DNA of 36,948 nt from Pseudomonadota bacterium (GCA_023389425.1 JAEWEK010000356.1:1-36948); one strand, 5' to 3'; shown: positions 24,092 through 33,095, numbered from the stretch's first letter. A program made the numbers and translations. The notes: generated by a model not told the origin, from the letters alone.

Positions 24092-25021
24092 TTAGCGCAT
24101 CGACTCGATCATCGCCTTCAGCTTGTTCGAGTCCGCGCAGAACGCACGGATGCCTTCGGCCAGCTTCTCCGTCCCCATCGCATCTTCGTTCAGCATGAAG
24201 CGGAAGGTCTTCTCGTCCATCGCGATCTTCTCGATGTCCGCGCCGGCATCGGCGCTCAGCTTGCGCTCGACGGTGCCTTCGGTGTCGGCCAGCTTCTGGA
24301 GCAGGTCCGGCGAAATGGTGAGCAGGTCGCAGCCGGCCAGTTCCAGGATCTGCGAGGTGTTGCGGAAGCTCGCGCCCATCACCTCGGTCTTGTAGCCGAA
24401 CTTGCGGAAGTACTGGTAAATGCGCTTCACCGACTGCACGCCCGGATCGTCGGCACCGGTGTACTCGCTGCCGGTCGACTTCTTGTACCAGTCGTAGATA
24501 CGGCCGACGAACGGCGAGATCAGCTGCACCTTCGCTTCCGCGCAGGCGATCGCCTGGCACAGCGAGAACAGCAGCGTGAGGTTGCAGCGGATGCCTTCGC
24601 GCTCGAGGATCTCGGCGGCGCGGATGCCTTCCCAGGTCGACGCGATCTTGATCAGCACGCGCTTCCTGTCGATGCCGGCCGCTTCGTACAGCGCGATCAG
24701 CTCCAGGCCCTTGGCCACGGTGGCTTCGGTGTCGAAGGACAGCGCGGCATCGATCTCGGTCGACACGCGGCCCGGCACGAACTTCAGGATCTCGGTGCCG
24801 AACGCGATCAGCAGGCGGTCGATGATCTCGCCGGTCGAGGCATTGGGATTGTCGGCGATGGTCTTTTCCAGCAGCGGACGGTATTCCGGCTTCTGCACGG
24901 CCTTCAGGATCAGCGACGGATTGGTGGTCGCATCCTGCGGCGCGTAGGCCTTGATCGACTGGAAGTCGCCGGTGTCGGCAACCACGGTGGTGTACTGCTT
25001 GAGCTGTTCGAGTTGGTTCAT
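24092..25021 (-). CDS. tal: Transaldolase
   Basis: 309 residues from ATG 25021 (MNQLEQLKQYTTVVADTGDF), the usual start; an ATG at 25033 would add four residues. It moves a dihydroxyacetone unit between sedoheptulose-7-phosphate and glyceraldehyde-3-phosphate in the non-oxidative pentose phosphate pathway. DATTNPSLILKA is the N-terminal signature. The Schiff-base lysine is K125 in RVLIKIASTWEGI, the TalB-type site. NLTLLFSLCQAIACAEA, SPFVGRIYDW and EVMGASFRNTSQI complete the match. A repeat pair lies upstream of it, separating it from msrC. The pathway's entry enzyme gene zwf is in the same window, but 6.5 kb away and with its own promoter. Confidence 0.97.
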   Translation of the reverse strand: MNQLEQLKQYTTVVADTGDFQSIKAYAPQDATTNPSLILKAVQKPEYRPLLEKTIADNPNASTGEIIDRLLIAFGTEILKFVPGRVSTEIDAALSFDTEATVAKGLELIALYEAAGIDRKRVLIKIASTWEGIRAAEILEREGIRCNLTLLFSLCQAIACAEAKVQLISPFVGRIYDWYKKSTGSEYTGADDPGVQSVKRIYQYFRKFGYKTEVMGASFRNTSQILELAGCDLLTISPDLLQKLADTEGTVERKLSADAGADIEKIAMDEKTFRFMLNEDAMGTEKLAEGIRAFCADSNKLKAMIESMR

Positions 25022-25070
25022 GTGAGATCGCATTAGACGGTGTGGTTAAGGCTGATGGACTTGGGTCGGG

Positions 25071-25150
25071 AAATGGGGTTCCCGCCTGCGCGGGAACGAC
25101 GATATCTCAAAGCTGGAACGTCGTTCCCGCGGAGGCGGGAACCCCATTTT
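25071..25150. repeat. Inverted pair of palindromic repeats between msrC and tal
   Basis: Units at 25071-25102 (minus, aaatggggttcccgcc ... gggaacgacg) and 25119-25150 (plus, cgtcgttcccgc ... ggaaccccatttt). AAATGGGG/CCCCATTTT tails face outward, and the two units are near-perfect complements of one another, so the transcript could form one long hairpin. Confidence 0.85.
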
Positions 25151-25157
25151 GCAAAAC

Positions 25158-25658
25158 TTATCCGCAATCGGTCGCGTCGAGGAAGGCCTTGAGCATCGCT
25201 TCAAGGCCGGCGCGGTCTTCTTCCGAAAAACGGTTGAGGGACGGGCTGTCGATGTCGAATACGCCGATCACCTTGCCGTCCTTGATCAGCGGGATGACGA
25301 TCTCCGAGGCCGACGCCGAATCGCAGGCGATATGGCCCGGGAATGCGTGCACGTCGGCGACGACGATGGTGCGGCGCTCGGCTGCCGAAGTGCCGCACAC
25401 GCCGCGCCCGAAGGGGATGCGGGCGCAGGCCGGCTTGCCCTGGAAGGGGCCGACCAGCAGGTCCTGCTCACGGCCACCCTTGCCCGGCACGGTCAGGTAG
25501 AAGCCGGCCCAGTTCAGGTCCGCGAGGGTATCGTAGACCAGTGCGGAAAACTGCGAGGCGTTGGCGACCAGCGAGGTCTCGCCTTCGAGGACGCTGGCGA
25601 CTTGGCGCACCAGCAGGGCGTAGTCGGGACGGGTGCTGCGTTCGGGGTTGATGTGCAT
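25158..25658 (-). CDS. msrC: Free methionine-(R)-sulfoxide reductase (GAF domain)
   Basis: 166 residues, a single GAF domain. It reduces free L-methionine-(R)-sulfoxide, an oxidant-defence function. The three Cys of this enzyme are all present: C78 (GKPACARIPFG), C88 (GRGVCGTSAAE) and C112 (GHIACDSASASEI). Their spacing is identical to that I recall for E. coli YebR (84, 94, 118), with C112 as the likely catalytic residue. NWAGFYL and SEIVIPLIKDGKVIGVFDIDS are further family blocks. It is a short minus-strand gene with only a weak ribosome site; the downstream repeat pair directly follows its stop. Confidence 0.93.
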   Translation of the reverse strand: MHINPERSTRPDYALLVRQVASVLEGETSLVANASQFSALVYDTLADLNWAGFYLTVPGKGGREQDLLVGPFQGKPACARIPFGRGVCGTSAAERRTIVVADVHAFPGHIACDSASASEIVIPLIKDGKVIGVFDIDSPSLNRFSEEDRAGLEAMLKAFLDATDCG

Positions 25659-25738
25659 GGCGGGTTCGGTGTCGACGGCTTGAAACCCTCTATTCTACCG
25701 CGACCCCCTGCGGCGCGCCCGCGCATCCGTCATCGGCA

Positions 25739-26716
25739 TCAAGGCGTGATGTGCGCAGTGCGAAGGAAGCTCTTGAGCGAGGCGACCAGTTGCGGCGCCA
25801 GCGGCAGGCCAGGGTCGCCGTAGGAAGCGACCGGATTCGGCGCATCCGCCGGCACGATCTTGAGGATGTGGTTCATGCCCGGAATGACCGCCAAGGTCGC
25901 ATCCGGCTTCGCCGCCTTGAGCACCTGCGCCTGTTCCGCGCCGACCTGGATGTCGGTGTCACCCTGTACGATCAGCACCGGCATGTCCAGCGCCTTGATG
26001 GTTTGCGCCGGCGTGTAGCGGAACCACGAGATGAGGTAGGGCTGGACGCTTGGGCGATATGCTGCTGCGAACACCGCGGGAACCTCACCCGGAAGCTGGC
26101 CGTGTTCAAGTGCGACCAGGATGCGCTCGTTCTCGGTCGCCAGCTCGGGCGGGAGCTTGCCCGCGAACTGTTTGCGCAGAACGGCCGAAGCCGACTCGCC
26201 CGGGCCGGCGAGGGAGACAAAGGCGGCGGCCTTGGTCTTCTGCGCGGCCAGCATGCCGATCAGCGAGCCTTCGCTGTGGCCGATAATGACGATACCCCCG
26301 AAGCGCGGATCGCCCTTGAGTTTTTCAACCCACGCTGCCGCGTCGTTGACGTAGGTGTCGAAGCGCAGGTCCGATTCCTTGCCGCGGCTGATGGCGGCGC
26401 TGGCGGCGATGCCGCGTTTGTCGTAGCGAACCGAGGCGACGCCCGCGTCGGCCAGCGCTTGCGCCACCATTTTCAGGCTGTCATTGTGGCCAGGGAGCAT
26501 CGCGCTATTTCCGTCGCGGTCAGTTGGCCCGGAACCGGCGATGATGAGCGCGACCGGCAGTTTGCCTTGCGCGGCTGGCAGCATCAATGTGCCGAGCAAG
26601 GTACCGGTTCCGGTATCCAGCGACACGGGCTCTTCCTTCACGTCAGCCGCTGCGACCAGGCTTGCTAGTGCGCACAGAACGACAGCCATCAGCCATTTCC
26701 CTAGCGTGTGTTTCAT
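25739..26716 (-). CDS. Exported alpha/beta hydrolase
   Basis: 325 residues from the second of two adjacent ATGs (26716); AAGGGGG lies 4 nt before it and only 1 nt before the first (26719). The N-terminus is a signal peptide (KHTLGKWLMAVVLCALASLVAAADV) with likely cleavage after VAA or AAA. The fold is that of a serine hydrolase: oxyanion-region IAGSGPTDRDGNS, nucleophile elbow GHSEGSLIG, likely acid Asp in VLIVQGDTDIQVG and likely catalytic His in PGMNHILK. It is periplasmic or secreted. Substrate unknown; related proteins are annotated only as alpha/beta fold hydrolases. It lies 115 bp downstream of the channel gene and may be separate or read-through transcribed. Confidence 0.88.
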   Translation of the reverse strand: MKHTLGKWLMAVVLCALASLVAAADVKEEPVSLDTGTGTLLGTLMLPAAQGKLPVALIIAGSGPTDRDGNSAMLPGHNDSLKMVAQALADAGVASVRYDKRGIAASAAISRGKESDLRFDTYVNDAAAWVEKLKGDPRFGGIVIIGHSEGSLIGMLAAQKTKAAAFVSLAGPGESASAVLRKQFAGKLPPELATENERILVALEHGQLPGEVPAVFAAAYRPSVQPYLISWFRYTPAQTIKALDMPVLIVQGDTDIQVGAEQAQVLKAAKPDATLAVIPGMNHILKIVPADAPNPVASYGDPGLPLAPQLVASLKSFLRTAHITP

Positions 26717-26831
26717 CATGCCCCCTTGGTTATTCGAACTTTGCCTAATTAGATAACAATCGAAATAATCGGCGTATTTGAATTTATTGTCAAGCGGAGA
26801 ATGCATGGGTTTGATGCGGAGGCGCTGTCGC

Positions 26832-27413
<582 letters not shown>

Positions 27414-27425
27414 TCCAGATTTTCC

Positions 27426-28655
27426 TCAGTTGCCCACGGCGCCGATCGTGGCGACGCTGGGAGGACGCTCTTTCTGTAAGCGTTTGGCGACTTGTTCCGC
27501 TTGAGCGAAGGTGCGCAGCATGTTTTCGCCGGCCAGCTTTTTCAGGTCGGCGTCGCTCCAGCCACGGCGGATCAATTCGGCGAACAGGTCCGGATACTTG
27601 GACACGTCTTCCAGCCCGACCGGCGCGCTTCCGCCAGAGAAATCGGCTGCCAGGCCAACATGGTCGTGGCCAGCCAGTTTGGCGACGTAGTCGATATGGT
27701 CGGCCACATCCTTCAGCGTTGCTTGCGGCACGGCGCCGTGCTGCTTGATGTACTCCGCCTTGATGCGCTTGCGGTCCGCCTCGGCCGTCACGCCTTTGGA
27801 TTGCCGGTCCAGTTCGACATACCAAGCACGATTTGCGCGACTCACGAACTGCGGCACGAAGGTCACCATCACCACACCACCGTTATTCTTCACGCGTTTG
27901 AGTACGTCGTCCGGCACGTTGCGCGGATGGTCGACCAGGGCCAAGGCCGAGCTGTGCGAAAAGATCACCGGCGCCGCGCTGACATCGAGCGCATCGCGCA
28001 TCACGTCCGGCGACACGTGGCTGAGGTCCACCATCATGCCCAGGCGATTCATCTCGCGCACGACTTCCTTGCCGAACGGCGTCAGGCCATGGTGGCGCGG
28101 CTCGCCCAGCGCGGCGTCAGCCCAGTCCAGCGTGACGTTGTGCGTCAGGGTCAGGTAGCGGGCGCCGAGATCGTAATAGGCACGCAAGGCGCCGAGCGAG
28201 TTCTCGATGACGTGGCCGCCCTCCATGCCCAGCAGCGAGGCGACCTTGCCCTTGGCGGCGATGCGGCGCACGTCGGCCGAGGACAGCGCCAGCTCCATCG
28301 CTTCCGGATAGCGCGCGATCATGCGTTTGGCGATGTCGAACTGTTCGAGCTGGGTGCGCGCGTAGCCGTCCTTGATTTCGCCCGGGACGTAGATCGACCA
28401 GAACTGTCCCTGCAGTTGTCCTTGCTTCAGGCGCGCGAGGTCGGTCTCGCCGCGCGTGCGCTGGCGCAGGTCATATGCCTCCACATCCATCGGCGATTTG
28501 TTGTCCACGCGGATTTCCCACGGCAGATCGTTGTGGCCATCGATCAGGATGGTCGACTTCAGCAGGGCTTGGGCGTGAGTGAGCGCCGGGTCAGGCGCGG
28601 CGGCAAAAGCGCAAGGAAGAACCAGCGCAGACAACAGGGCGGCAAAGCGCAGCAC
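27426..28655 (-). CDS. Membrane dipeptidase (peptidase M19, renal dipeptidase-like)
   Basis: 409 residues from GTG at 28655. That start is preferred over the ATG at 28694 because AGGAG lies 5 nt upstream and a clean signal peptide follows (VLRFAALLSALVLPCAFAAA). M19 enzymes are dizinc dipeptidases that cleave dipeptides including some with D-residues. Zinc-ligand candidates: H41 and D43 (DGHNDLPWEIR), the bridging Glu in GMEGGHVIENS, and His in DLSHVSPDVM and FSHSSALALVDHPRN. HVGLAADFSG is the last block. It is exported and probably periplasmic. It forms an operon with the TMEM175-like gene and is probably involved in peptide scavenging; this is inference. Confidence 0.92.
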   Translation of the reverse strand: MLRFAALLSALVLPCAFAAAPDPALTHAQALLKSTILIDGHNDLPWEIRVDNKSPMDVEAYDLRQRTRGETDLARLKQGQLQGQFWSIYVPGEIKDGYARTQLEQFDIAKRMIARYPEAMELALSSADVRRIAAKGKVASLLGMEGGHVIENSLGALRAYYDLGARYLTLTHNVTLDWADAALGEPRHHGLTPFGKEVVREMNRLGMMVDLSHVSPDVMRDALDVSAAPVIFSHSSALALVDHPRNVPDDVLKRVKNNGGVVMVTFVPQFVSRANRAWYVELDRQSKGVTAEADRKRIKAEYIKQHGAVPQATLKDVADHIDYVAKLAGHDHVGLAADFSGGSAPVGLEDVSKYPDLFAELIRRGWSDADLKKLAGENMLRTFAQAEQVAKRLQKERPPSVATIGAVGN

Positions 28656-28786
28656 GGGGGCTCCTGAAAGAAAGGAATATTTCAAGAATATCAAAAAAGA
28701 TGTGCCCGATCCATGAGGAGCGTGGATTGCCGGCTATCTTGCTTGTAGTGTTGGCGAGTAAAGGCGTTAAATGCAGCGCACGCTTT

Positions 28787-29149
28787 TCATGGGGCTGGGG
28801 ATCCGCTTGAGTTTCGGTGCGCAAGGACGCAGATGAACTTCCCGACCGCGTAGGCGCCGAGTGCAGTCGCCAGATTGACGATGAGCGCGAGCGGAGCCAT
28901 GAACACCAGCATCGCGGCAAACACTCGCGGATCGATAAGCCCGGCCACGCCGTACCAGCCGATCATCGCGACAACGAATCCGCCCGCGAACAATGCAACG
29001 CTGCTGCGTCGTGTCCATCCGGCATAAACGCAAAGTAAAAGACTCGCCACGGACATGAGCAAGCTGTGCAGGTATGGCGCTGCTCCAAAGATAAGCCAGG
29101 CCAGTGCGCCATGCACGAACGAGTTGTTGAGACGCTGCGGAAAACGCAT
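28787..29149 (-). CDS. Small hydrophobic membrane protein, unknown
   Basis: 120 residues from ATG 29149 (MRFPQRLNNSFVHGALAW); a GTG at 29209 would add 20 residues, and neither has a convincing ribosome site. There are about four hydrophobic segments: LAWLIFGAAPYL, LLMSVASLLLCVYAG, VALFAGGFVVAMIGWYGVAG and VFAAMLVFMAPLALIVNL. No conserved motif is recognised. It lies between the dipeptidase gene and the DUF3144 gene with 92 bp to the latter. The hydrophobic pattern and frame make it probably real; the name and role cannot be given. Confidence 0.6.
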   Translation of the reverse strand: MRFPQRLNNSFVHGALAWLIFGAAPYLHSLLMSVASLLLCVYAGWTRRSSVALFAGGFVVAMIGWYGVAGLIDPRVFAAMLVFMAPLALIVNLATALGAYAVGKFICVLAHRNSSGSPAP

Positions 29150-29241
29150 ATCGCTTGTTGGTAAGCTCAAAGGTTCTGCTGCAGAAGAATTCGGCAAGCC
29201 TGAATTCACAGGCGCGCCGATCCCACAATATGCGCTGCGGC

Positions 29242-29538
29242 TTACTTGGCTGCAGGCGCCAGGTATTTGTCGAAATTCGCCGCGAAATCGTCGAGATTAT
29301 TTTCCATCATCAGGCGGAACTGATTGGTGAAGTATTCGAGCGCGTTGGCCTTTTCGAGCTTCATGTTTTCAGCGCTGCCGACAGTGTTCGCGACGATGAA
29401 GGCGTTGAAGCGCGCCGAGGCGTACATGGTCGACGCGGCGACTTCGTTCGGAACGGCGGTGTCGCACTGGTCGTTTGCCAGGTTGATGAGGGCGTTGGCG
29501 CGGGTCCAGAATTCCGGGCCTGGGGTATTGTTGTCCAT
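29242..29538 (-). CDS. DUF3144 domain protein
   Basis: 98 residues, soluble, helical and acidic. The pattern FWTRANALINLANDQ, then MYASARFNAFIVANT and a C-terminal FTNQFRLMMENNLDDFAANFDKYL is that of DUF3144 as I recall it, a short family common in Proteobacteria with no established function. It ends in an Ala/Pro/Lys tail. A 321-bp gap with a repeat element precedes it. Family assignment is from sequence character and is moderately certain; no function is offered. Confidence 0.78.
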   Translation of the reverse strand: MDNNTPGPEFWTRANALINLANDQCDTAVPNEVAASTMYASARFNAFIVANTVGSAENMKLEKANALEYFTNQFRLMMENNLDDFAANFDKYLAPAAK

Positions 29539-29572
29539 GGTTGTGCTTTAGGTTGGTCAGTCGTATTTCAAC

Positions 29573-29745
29573 GCGCTGTCTGCGTTAAGTGTTGCAAGTG
29601 ATCCGTCGTTCCGGCGCAGGCCGGAACCCATGCTGATTGTGCGTGCTTGCAGCTTTCGCCGCAGCCGCGATCCAATATGCTCAGTATGGGTCTTGGCCTG
29701 CGCCGGGACGACGTGCTTAAGTCAACATCTAACGCGGACACCGCC
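29573..29745. repeat. MITE-like element: inverted ends of about 65 bp around an inverted palindromic repeat pair
   Basis: The left end reads GCGCTGTCTGCGTTAAGTG then the repeat core cgtcgttccggcgcaggccgg and a CATGCTGA tail. The right end, read on the other strand, is GGCGGTGTCCGCGTTAGATG then cgtcgtcccggcgcaggcc and a CATACTGAG tail. The two are alignable from end to end, so the 173-bp unit is bounded by inverted repeats far longer than the hairpin core. It carries no gene. The left end recurs at 17298-17340. The rest of the 321-bp gap up to 29859 holds only the aldo/keto reductase upstream region, where I see no certain promoter. Confidence 0.75.
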
Positions 29746-29859
29746 AATTTCAATGTGCCCGTCATTACCGGGCAAGCGACGCACTTTAGCATAGGACCCG
29801 GTGAATCTTCCCAAGTTTGATAGAGTGAGGCGACAAACTCAGTACTGGACAGGATTCCT

Positions 29860-30693
29860 ATGCGTACGACGAGACTACCATCCGGCCTCGAGGTGCCGTT
29901 GCTCGGCATCGGCACCTGGGGCATGGGCGAAAGCAAACAGAGCCGGCAGCGGGAAATCGATGCGGTGCGCCTCGCTGTCGACAGCGGGCTGCGGCTGATT
30001 GATACGGCCGAGATGTACGCCGACGGCGGCGCCGAGGAAGTTGTCGGCAAGGCAGTGGAAGGGCGGCGCGGCGACGTCTTCATCGTCAGCAAAGTGCTGC
30101 CGCATCACGCTTCGCGCAAGGGCACCATCGCTGCGTGCGAGGCCAGCCTGCGCCGGATGAATACGGATTACATCGACCTCTATTTGCTGCACTGGCGCGG
30201 CGGCGTGCCGCTGGCCGAAACAGTCGAAGCATTGGCGAAGTTGCAGCACGACGGGAAAATCCGCCACTGGGGCGTCAGCAATTTCGATACCGAGGACATG
30301 GAAGAATTGTTCGAACTTCCGGGCGGAGAGCACGCGCAGACGAATCAGGTGCTGTACAACCTGTCGCGGCGCGGCATCGAGTTCGACCTGCTGCCGTGGT
30401 GCGTGCAGCGGCGCATGCCGGTGATGGCGTATTCGCCGCTGGAGCAGGGCAGGATTCTGGGTAACACCACGCTGCGCCGCATCGCCGAAGATCGTGCATG
30501 CTCGCCGGCGCAGATCGCATTGGCATGGGTAATGCGCAGCGGCGACGTGATCGCGATTCCGAAAGCGGCCACGCCGGACCATGTGCACCAGATTTGCGGC
30601 ACGCTCGACATCGTGCTGTCGCCCGAAGAGCTGCAAGCGCTCGACCGCGTTTTCGCGCCGCCGAAACGCAAGGTGCCGCTGGAGATGATCTAG
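29860..30693 (+). CDS. Aldo/keto reductase
   Basis: 277 residues. An NAD(P)H-dependent carbonyl reductase with the AKR TIM-barrel fold. The catalytic tetrad is complete: D48 and Y53 (LIDTAEMYADG), K78 (VSKVLP) and H111 (LYLLHWRGG). RHWGVSNFD and the nucleotide-binding end AIPKAATPDHVHQ support it. The family includes enzymes such as 2,5-diketo-gluconate reductases and methylglyoxal reductases; the actual substrate is unknown. The ATG has AGGA 5 nt upstream. Its stop codon overlaps that of hexR (CTAG shared on both strands), so the genes converge with no gap. Confidence 0.94.
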   Translation: MRTTRLPSGLEVPLLGIGTWGMGESKQSRQREIDAVRLAVDSGLRLIDTAEMYADGGAEEVVGKAVEGRRGDVFIVSKVLPHHASRKGTIAACEASLRRMNTDYIDLYLLHWRGGVPLAETVEALAKLQHDGKIRHWGVSNFDTEDMEELFELPGGEHAQTNQVLYNLSRRGIEFDLLPWCVQRRMPVMAYSPLEQGRILGNTTLRRIAEDRACSPAQIALAWVMRSGDVIAIPKAATPDHVHQICGTLDIVLSPEELQALDRVFAPPKRKVPLEMI

Positions 30694-31544
30694 CCGATGA
30701 AGGAATCGAACTGCATGTCGAATTCCTGCAGCGCCTTCTGCGCGTTCTGCATCTTCTTGCGGAAATCGGGTCCGCGCTGAAGCGCCAGGCCGACGGCCAG
30801 CACGTCGATCACGACGAGGTGGGCCAGGCGCGCCGAGATCGGCGTGTACGGGTCGATGTTGAAGACGAGGTCGATCGGAATCAGCACCGTCGCCATTTCG
30901 GCGAGCTGCGTGCCCGATGGCGCGAGCACGATCACGTCGGCGCCCGCACGGCGCGCCAGCTTGGCCGAGCGCACCAGCGCCGGGTTGTTGCCGCGCTGGG
31001 AGATCGCCACCACAGCGTCGCCTTCGCGCACCAGCGCCGCCGCGATCGAGTGGATGGTCGGATCGGTGTAGGCCACCGTCGGCACGCCGGAGCGGAAGAA
31101 CTTGTGCTGCGCGTCCGCCGCGACGAAGCCCGACGAACCCTGGCCGTAGAACTCGATCTTGTTGGCGCGCGAAAGGATGTCGAGCGCCTTCTGGATGGTC
31201 TCCGGGTTCAGGTTGTTACGCAGGTCGAGCAGGGTATTGATCGAGCGGCTGCAGATCTTGTTGACGAGGTCCGCCGCGAGATCGTCCTGCGCCGGCTGGT
31301 CGGTGGCGCCGGGCAGGGCGAGCGCGAGGCCCTGGGCGAGCTTCAGCTTGAACTCGTGCCAGCCGTCGTAGCCCAGCGTGCGGCAGAAGCGCACCACCGT
31401 CGGCTCGGACACCCCCGCGTTCTTGGCGAGCGCGGTGATGTTCTGGCTGACGGTGGCCGACGGATTGTCGAGCACCGCGAGCGCGACCTTGCGCTCCGAT
31501 TTGGAGAGCGAGTCGAGCTGGGTGCGGATCGAATCGAGCAGCAC
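30690..31544 (-). CDS. hexR: HexR, RpiR-family regulator of central carbon metabolism
   Basis: 284 residues from GTG 31544 (then LLDSIRTQLDSLSKSERKVA), the usual HexR beginning. The N-terminal RpiR helix-turn-helix (about 1-77) includes NITALAKNAGVSEPTVVRFCRTLGY, and the SIS sugar-phosphate-binding domain is at about 120-260 (IEFYGQGSSGFVAADAQHKF, VAISQRGNNPALV). In gamma- and betaproteobacteria HexR represses zwf and Entner-Doudoroff genes, and 2-keto-3-deoxy-6-phosphogluconate lifts repression. It is directly downstream of zwf with one base between stop and start. Together with the palindromes in the zwf promoter this implies autoregulation. Confidence 0.94.
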   Translation of the reverse strand: MLLDSIRTQLDSLSKSERKVALAVLDNPSATVSQNITALAKNAGVSEPTVVRFCRTLGYDGWHEFKLKLAQGLALALPGATDQPAQDDLAADLVNKICSRSINTLLDLRNNLNPETIQKALDILSRANKIEFYGQGSSGFVAADAQHKFFRSGVPTVAYTDPTIHSIAAALVREGDAVVAISQRGNNPALVRSAKLARRAGADVIVLAPSGTQLAEMATVLIPIDLVFNIDPYTPISARLAHLVVIDVLAVGLALQRGPDFRKKMQNAQKALQEFDMQFDSFIG

Positions 31545-31545
31545 G

Positions 31546-33015
31546 TCAGTCTTCAGGCAGCGATTCTTCGCGCCACTGCAGCCCGTCGCGCCCGATCAGC
31601 GCGGACGACGCGGCCGGACCCCAGGTGCCCGATGCGTAAGGCAGCGGCGAGTTGTCGTCCTGGTCCCAGTAATCGAGGATCGGTTCGACCCATTCCCACG
31701 CCGCTTCCAGCTCGTCGCCGCGCATGAACAGGGTGAGCTGGCCGCGCAGCACGTCGAGCAGCAGGCGCTCGTACGCCTCCATGCGCGGCGCCTTGAACTG
31801 TTCGCGGAAGTCGAGTTCGAGCTCGGCCTGCTTCAGGCGCATGCTGTCGCCGGGCGTCTTGGCCATCAGGTTCATCGACAAGCCTTCGTCCGGCTGCAGG
31901 CGGATCACCAGGCTGTTGGGCTGGAAGCTGGAGGTCGGCTGGTTGAAGATCGAGTGGGGGATCTGCTTGAAGCGCACGACGATTTCGGCCAGGCGGTCGG
32001 ACATGCGTTTGCCGGTGCGCAGGTAGAACGGCACGCCGGCCCAGCGCCAGGTGTCGATTTCGGCTTTCAGCGCGACGAAGGTTTCGGTCTTCGACTGCTT
32101 GGGCGCGTCCGGTTCCTCGCGGTAGCCCGGCACCTGCTTGCCGTCGACGTAGCCGGCGCGGTACTGGCCGCGCACGATGTTTTGCGACAGCGTGGTCGGG
32201 GTGAAGCGCTTCAGCGAGCGCAGGACCTGCAGCTTGGCGTCGCGCACGGCGTCCGGCGCGATCGAGGTCGGCGGCTCCATCGCGACGATACACAGCAGCT
32301 GCAGCAGGTGGTTCTGCAGCATGTCGCGCAGCGCGCCGGAGGTGTCGTAATAGCCCAGGCGGTTGCCGACGCCGATCTTCTCGGCGATGGTGATCTGCAC
32401 GTCGCTGATCCACTCGCGGCGCCACAGCGGCTCGAACAGGATGTTCCCGAAGCGCAGGGCCAACAGGTTCTGCACGGTCTCTTTGCCGAGGTAGTGGTCG
32501 ATACGGTAGATCTGCGATTCTGCGAACACCTTGCCGACTTCGGCGTTGATGCGCTTGGCGCTGGCGAGGTCGCGGCCGAGCGGCTTTTCCAGCACCACGC
32601 GCGAGTTCGGCGTGGCCAGGCCCGTCGCCTTCAGGTTGTCGCAGATGGTGGCGAACAGCGAGGGCGGGGTGGCCAGGTAATAGACCAGGGTGATCGCGGG
32701 ATCGCGGCGCAGGGTCTCGACCAGCTTGCCGTAGGTGCTGACGTCGGAGGCGTTGACCGGAACGTACACGATGCGCTGCATGAAGCGCTGCCAGCGCTCG
32801 TCGACCGGGGTTTCCTTGATGTGCGGCTTGGAGCTTGCCTCGACGGTCTGCAGGAACTGCTCCTGCGACCAGTCGTTGCGCCCGACGCAGATGATGCGCG
32901 CGCTGTCCGGGAGGTCGTTGCAGCAGTCGCGGGCGTACATCGCGGGCAGCAGTTTGCGCATCGCGAGGTCGCCGCTGCCGCCAAAGAGAACGAGGTCAAA
33001 ATCGGAAAGTGCCAT
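31546..33015 (-). CDS. zwf: Glucose-6-phosphate 1-dehydrogenase
   Basis: 489 residues from ATG 33015 (MALSDFDLVLFGGSGDLAMRKLLPA); an upstream extension is not supported because it would run through the promoter. It oxidises glucose-6-phosphate to 6-phosphogluconolactone with NADP, the entry to the oxidative pentose phosphate and Entner-Doudoroff routes. FGGSGDLAMRKLLP is the dinucleotide-binding site and RIDHYLGKETVQN the substrate-binding catalytic motif. VVLEKPLGRDL and VPFYLRTGKRM are further blocks. It is cotranscribed with hexR (1-bp gap). Its promoter carries two palindromes, probable HexR operators. No edd, eda or pgl gene is in view. Confidence 0.97.
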   Translation of the reverse strand: MALSDFDLVLFGGSGDLAMRKLLPAMYARDCCNDLPDSARIICVGRNDWSQEQFLQTVEASSKPHIKETPVDERWQRFMQRIVYVPVNASDVSTYGKLVETLRRDPAITLVYYLATPPSLFATICDNLKATGLATPNSRVVLEKPLGRDLASAKRINAEVGKVFAESQIYRIDHYLGKETVQNLLALRFGNILFEPLWRREWISDVQITIAEKIGVGNRLGYYDTSGALRDMLQNHLLQLLCIVAMEPPTSIAPDAVRDAKLQVLRSLKRFTPTTLSQNIVRGQYRAGYVDGKQVPGYREEPDAPKQSKTETFVALKAEIDTWRWAGVPFYLRTGKRMSDRLAEIVVRFKQIPHSIFNQPTSSFQPNSLVIRLQPDEGLSMNLMAKTPGDSMRLKQAELELDFREQFKAPRMEAYERLLLDVLRGQLTLFMRGDELEAAWEWVEPILDYWDQDDNSPLPYASGTWGPAASSALIGRDGLQWREESLPED

Positions 33016-33047
33016 GGGTATCGATCGCAAATGGGTGGTAGCCTGAT

Positions 33048-33095
33048 ATGTAAATTTACTACGCATATGTGGAGTTTGCAAGTAAATTTACTACG
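33048..33095 (-). promoter_or_regulatory. zwf-hexR promoter with two identical palindromic operators (candidate HexR sites)
   Basis: GTAAATTTAC occurs at 33050-33059 and 33082-33091, a perfect 10-bp palindrome each time and followed both times by TACG; the starts are 32 bp apart, about three helix turns. On the minus strand TTGCAA (33081-33076, -35) and TAAATT (33058-33053, -10) are spaced by 17 bp. The first palindrome covers the -10 and the second abuts the -35. HexR sites are known to be TGTAATTAAATTACA-like in other groups, so the form fits. Repression by steric block is inferred. Confidence 0.75.

Noticed and set aside
26717..26806. N-terminal 30-residue extension of the alpha/beta hydrolase
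   Set aside because: It would bury the signal peptide; the ribosome site AAGGGGG is directly before the double ATG at 26719/26716.
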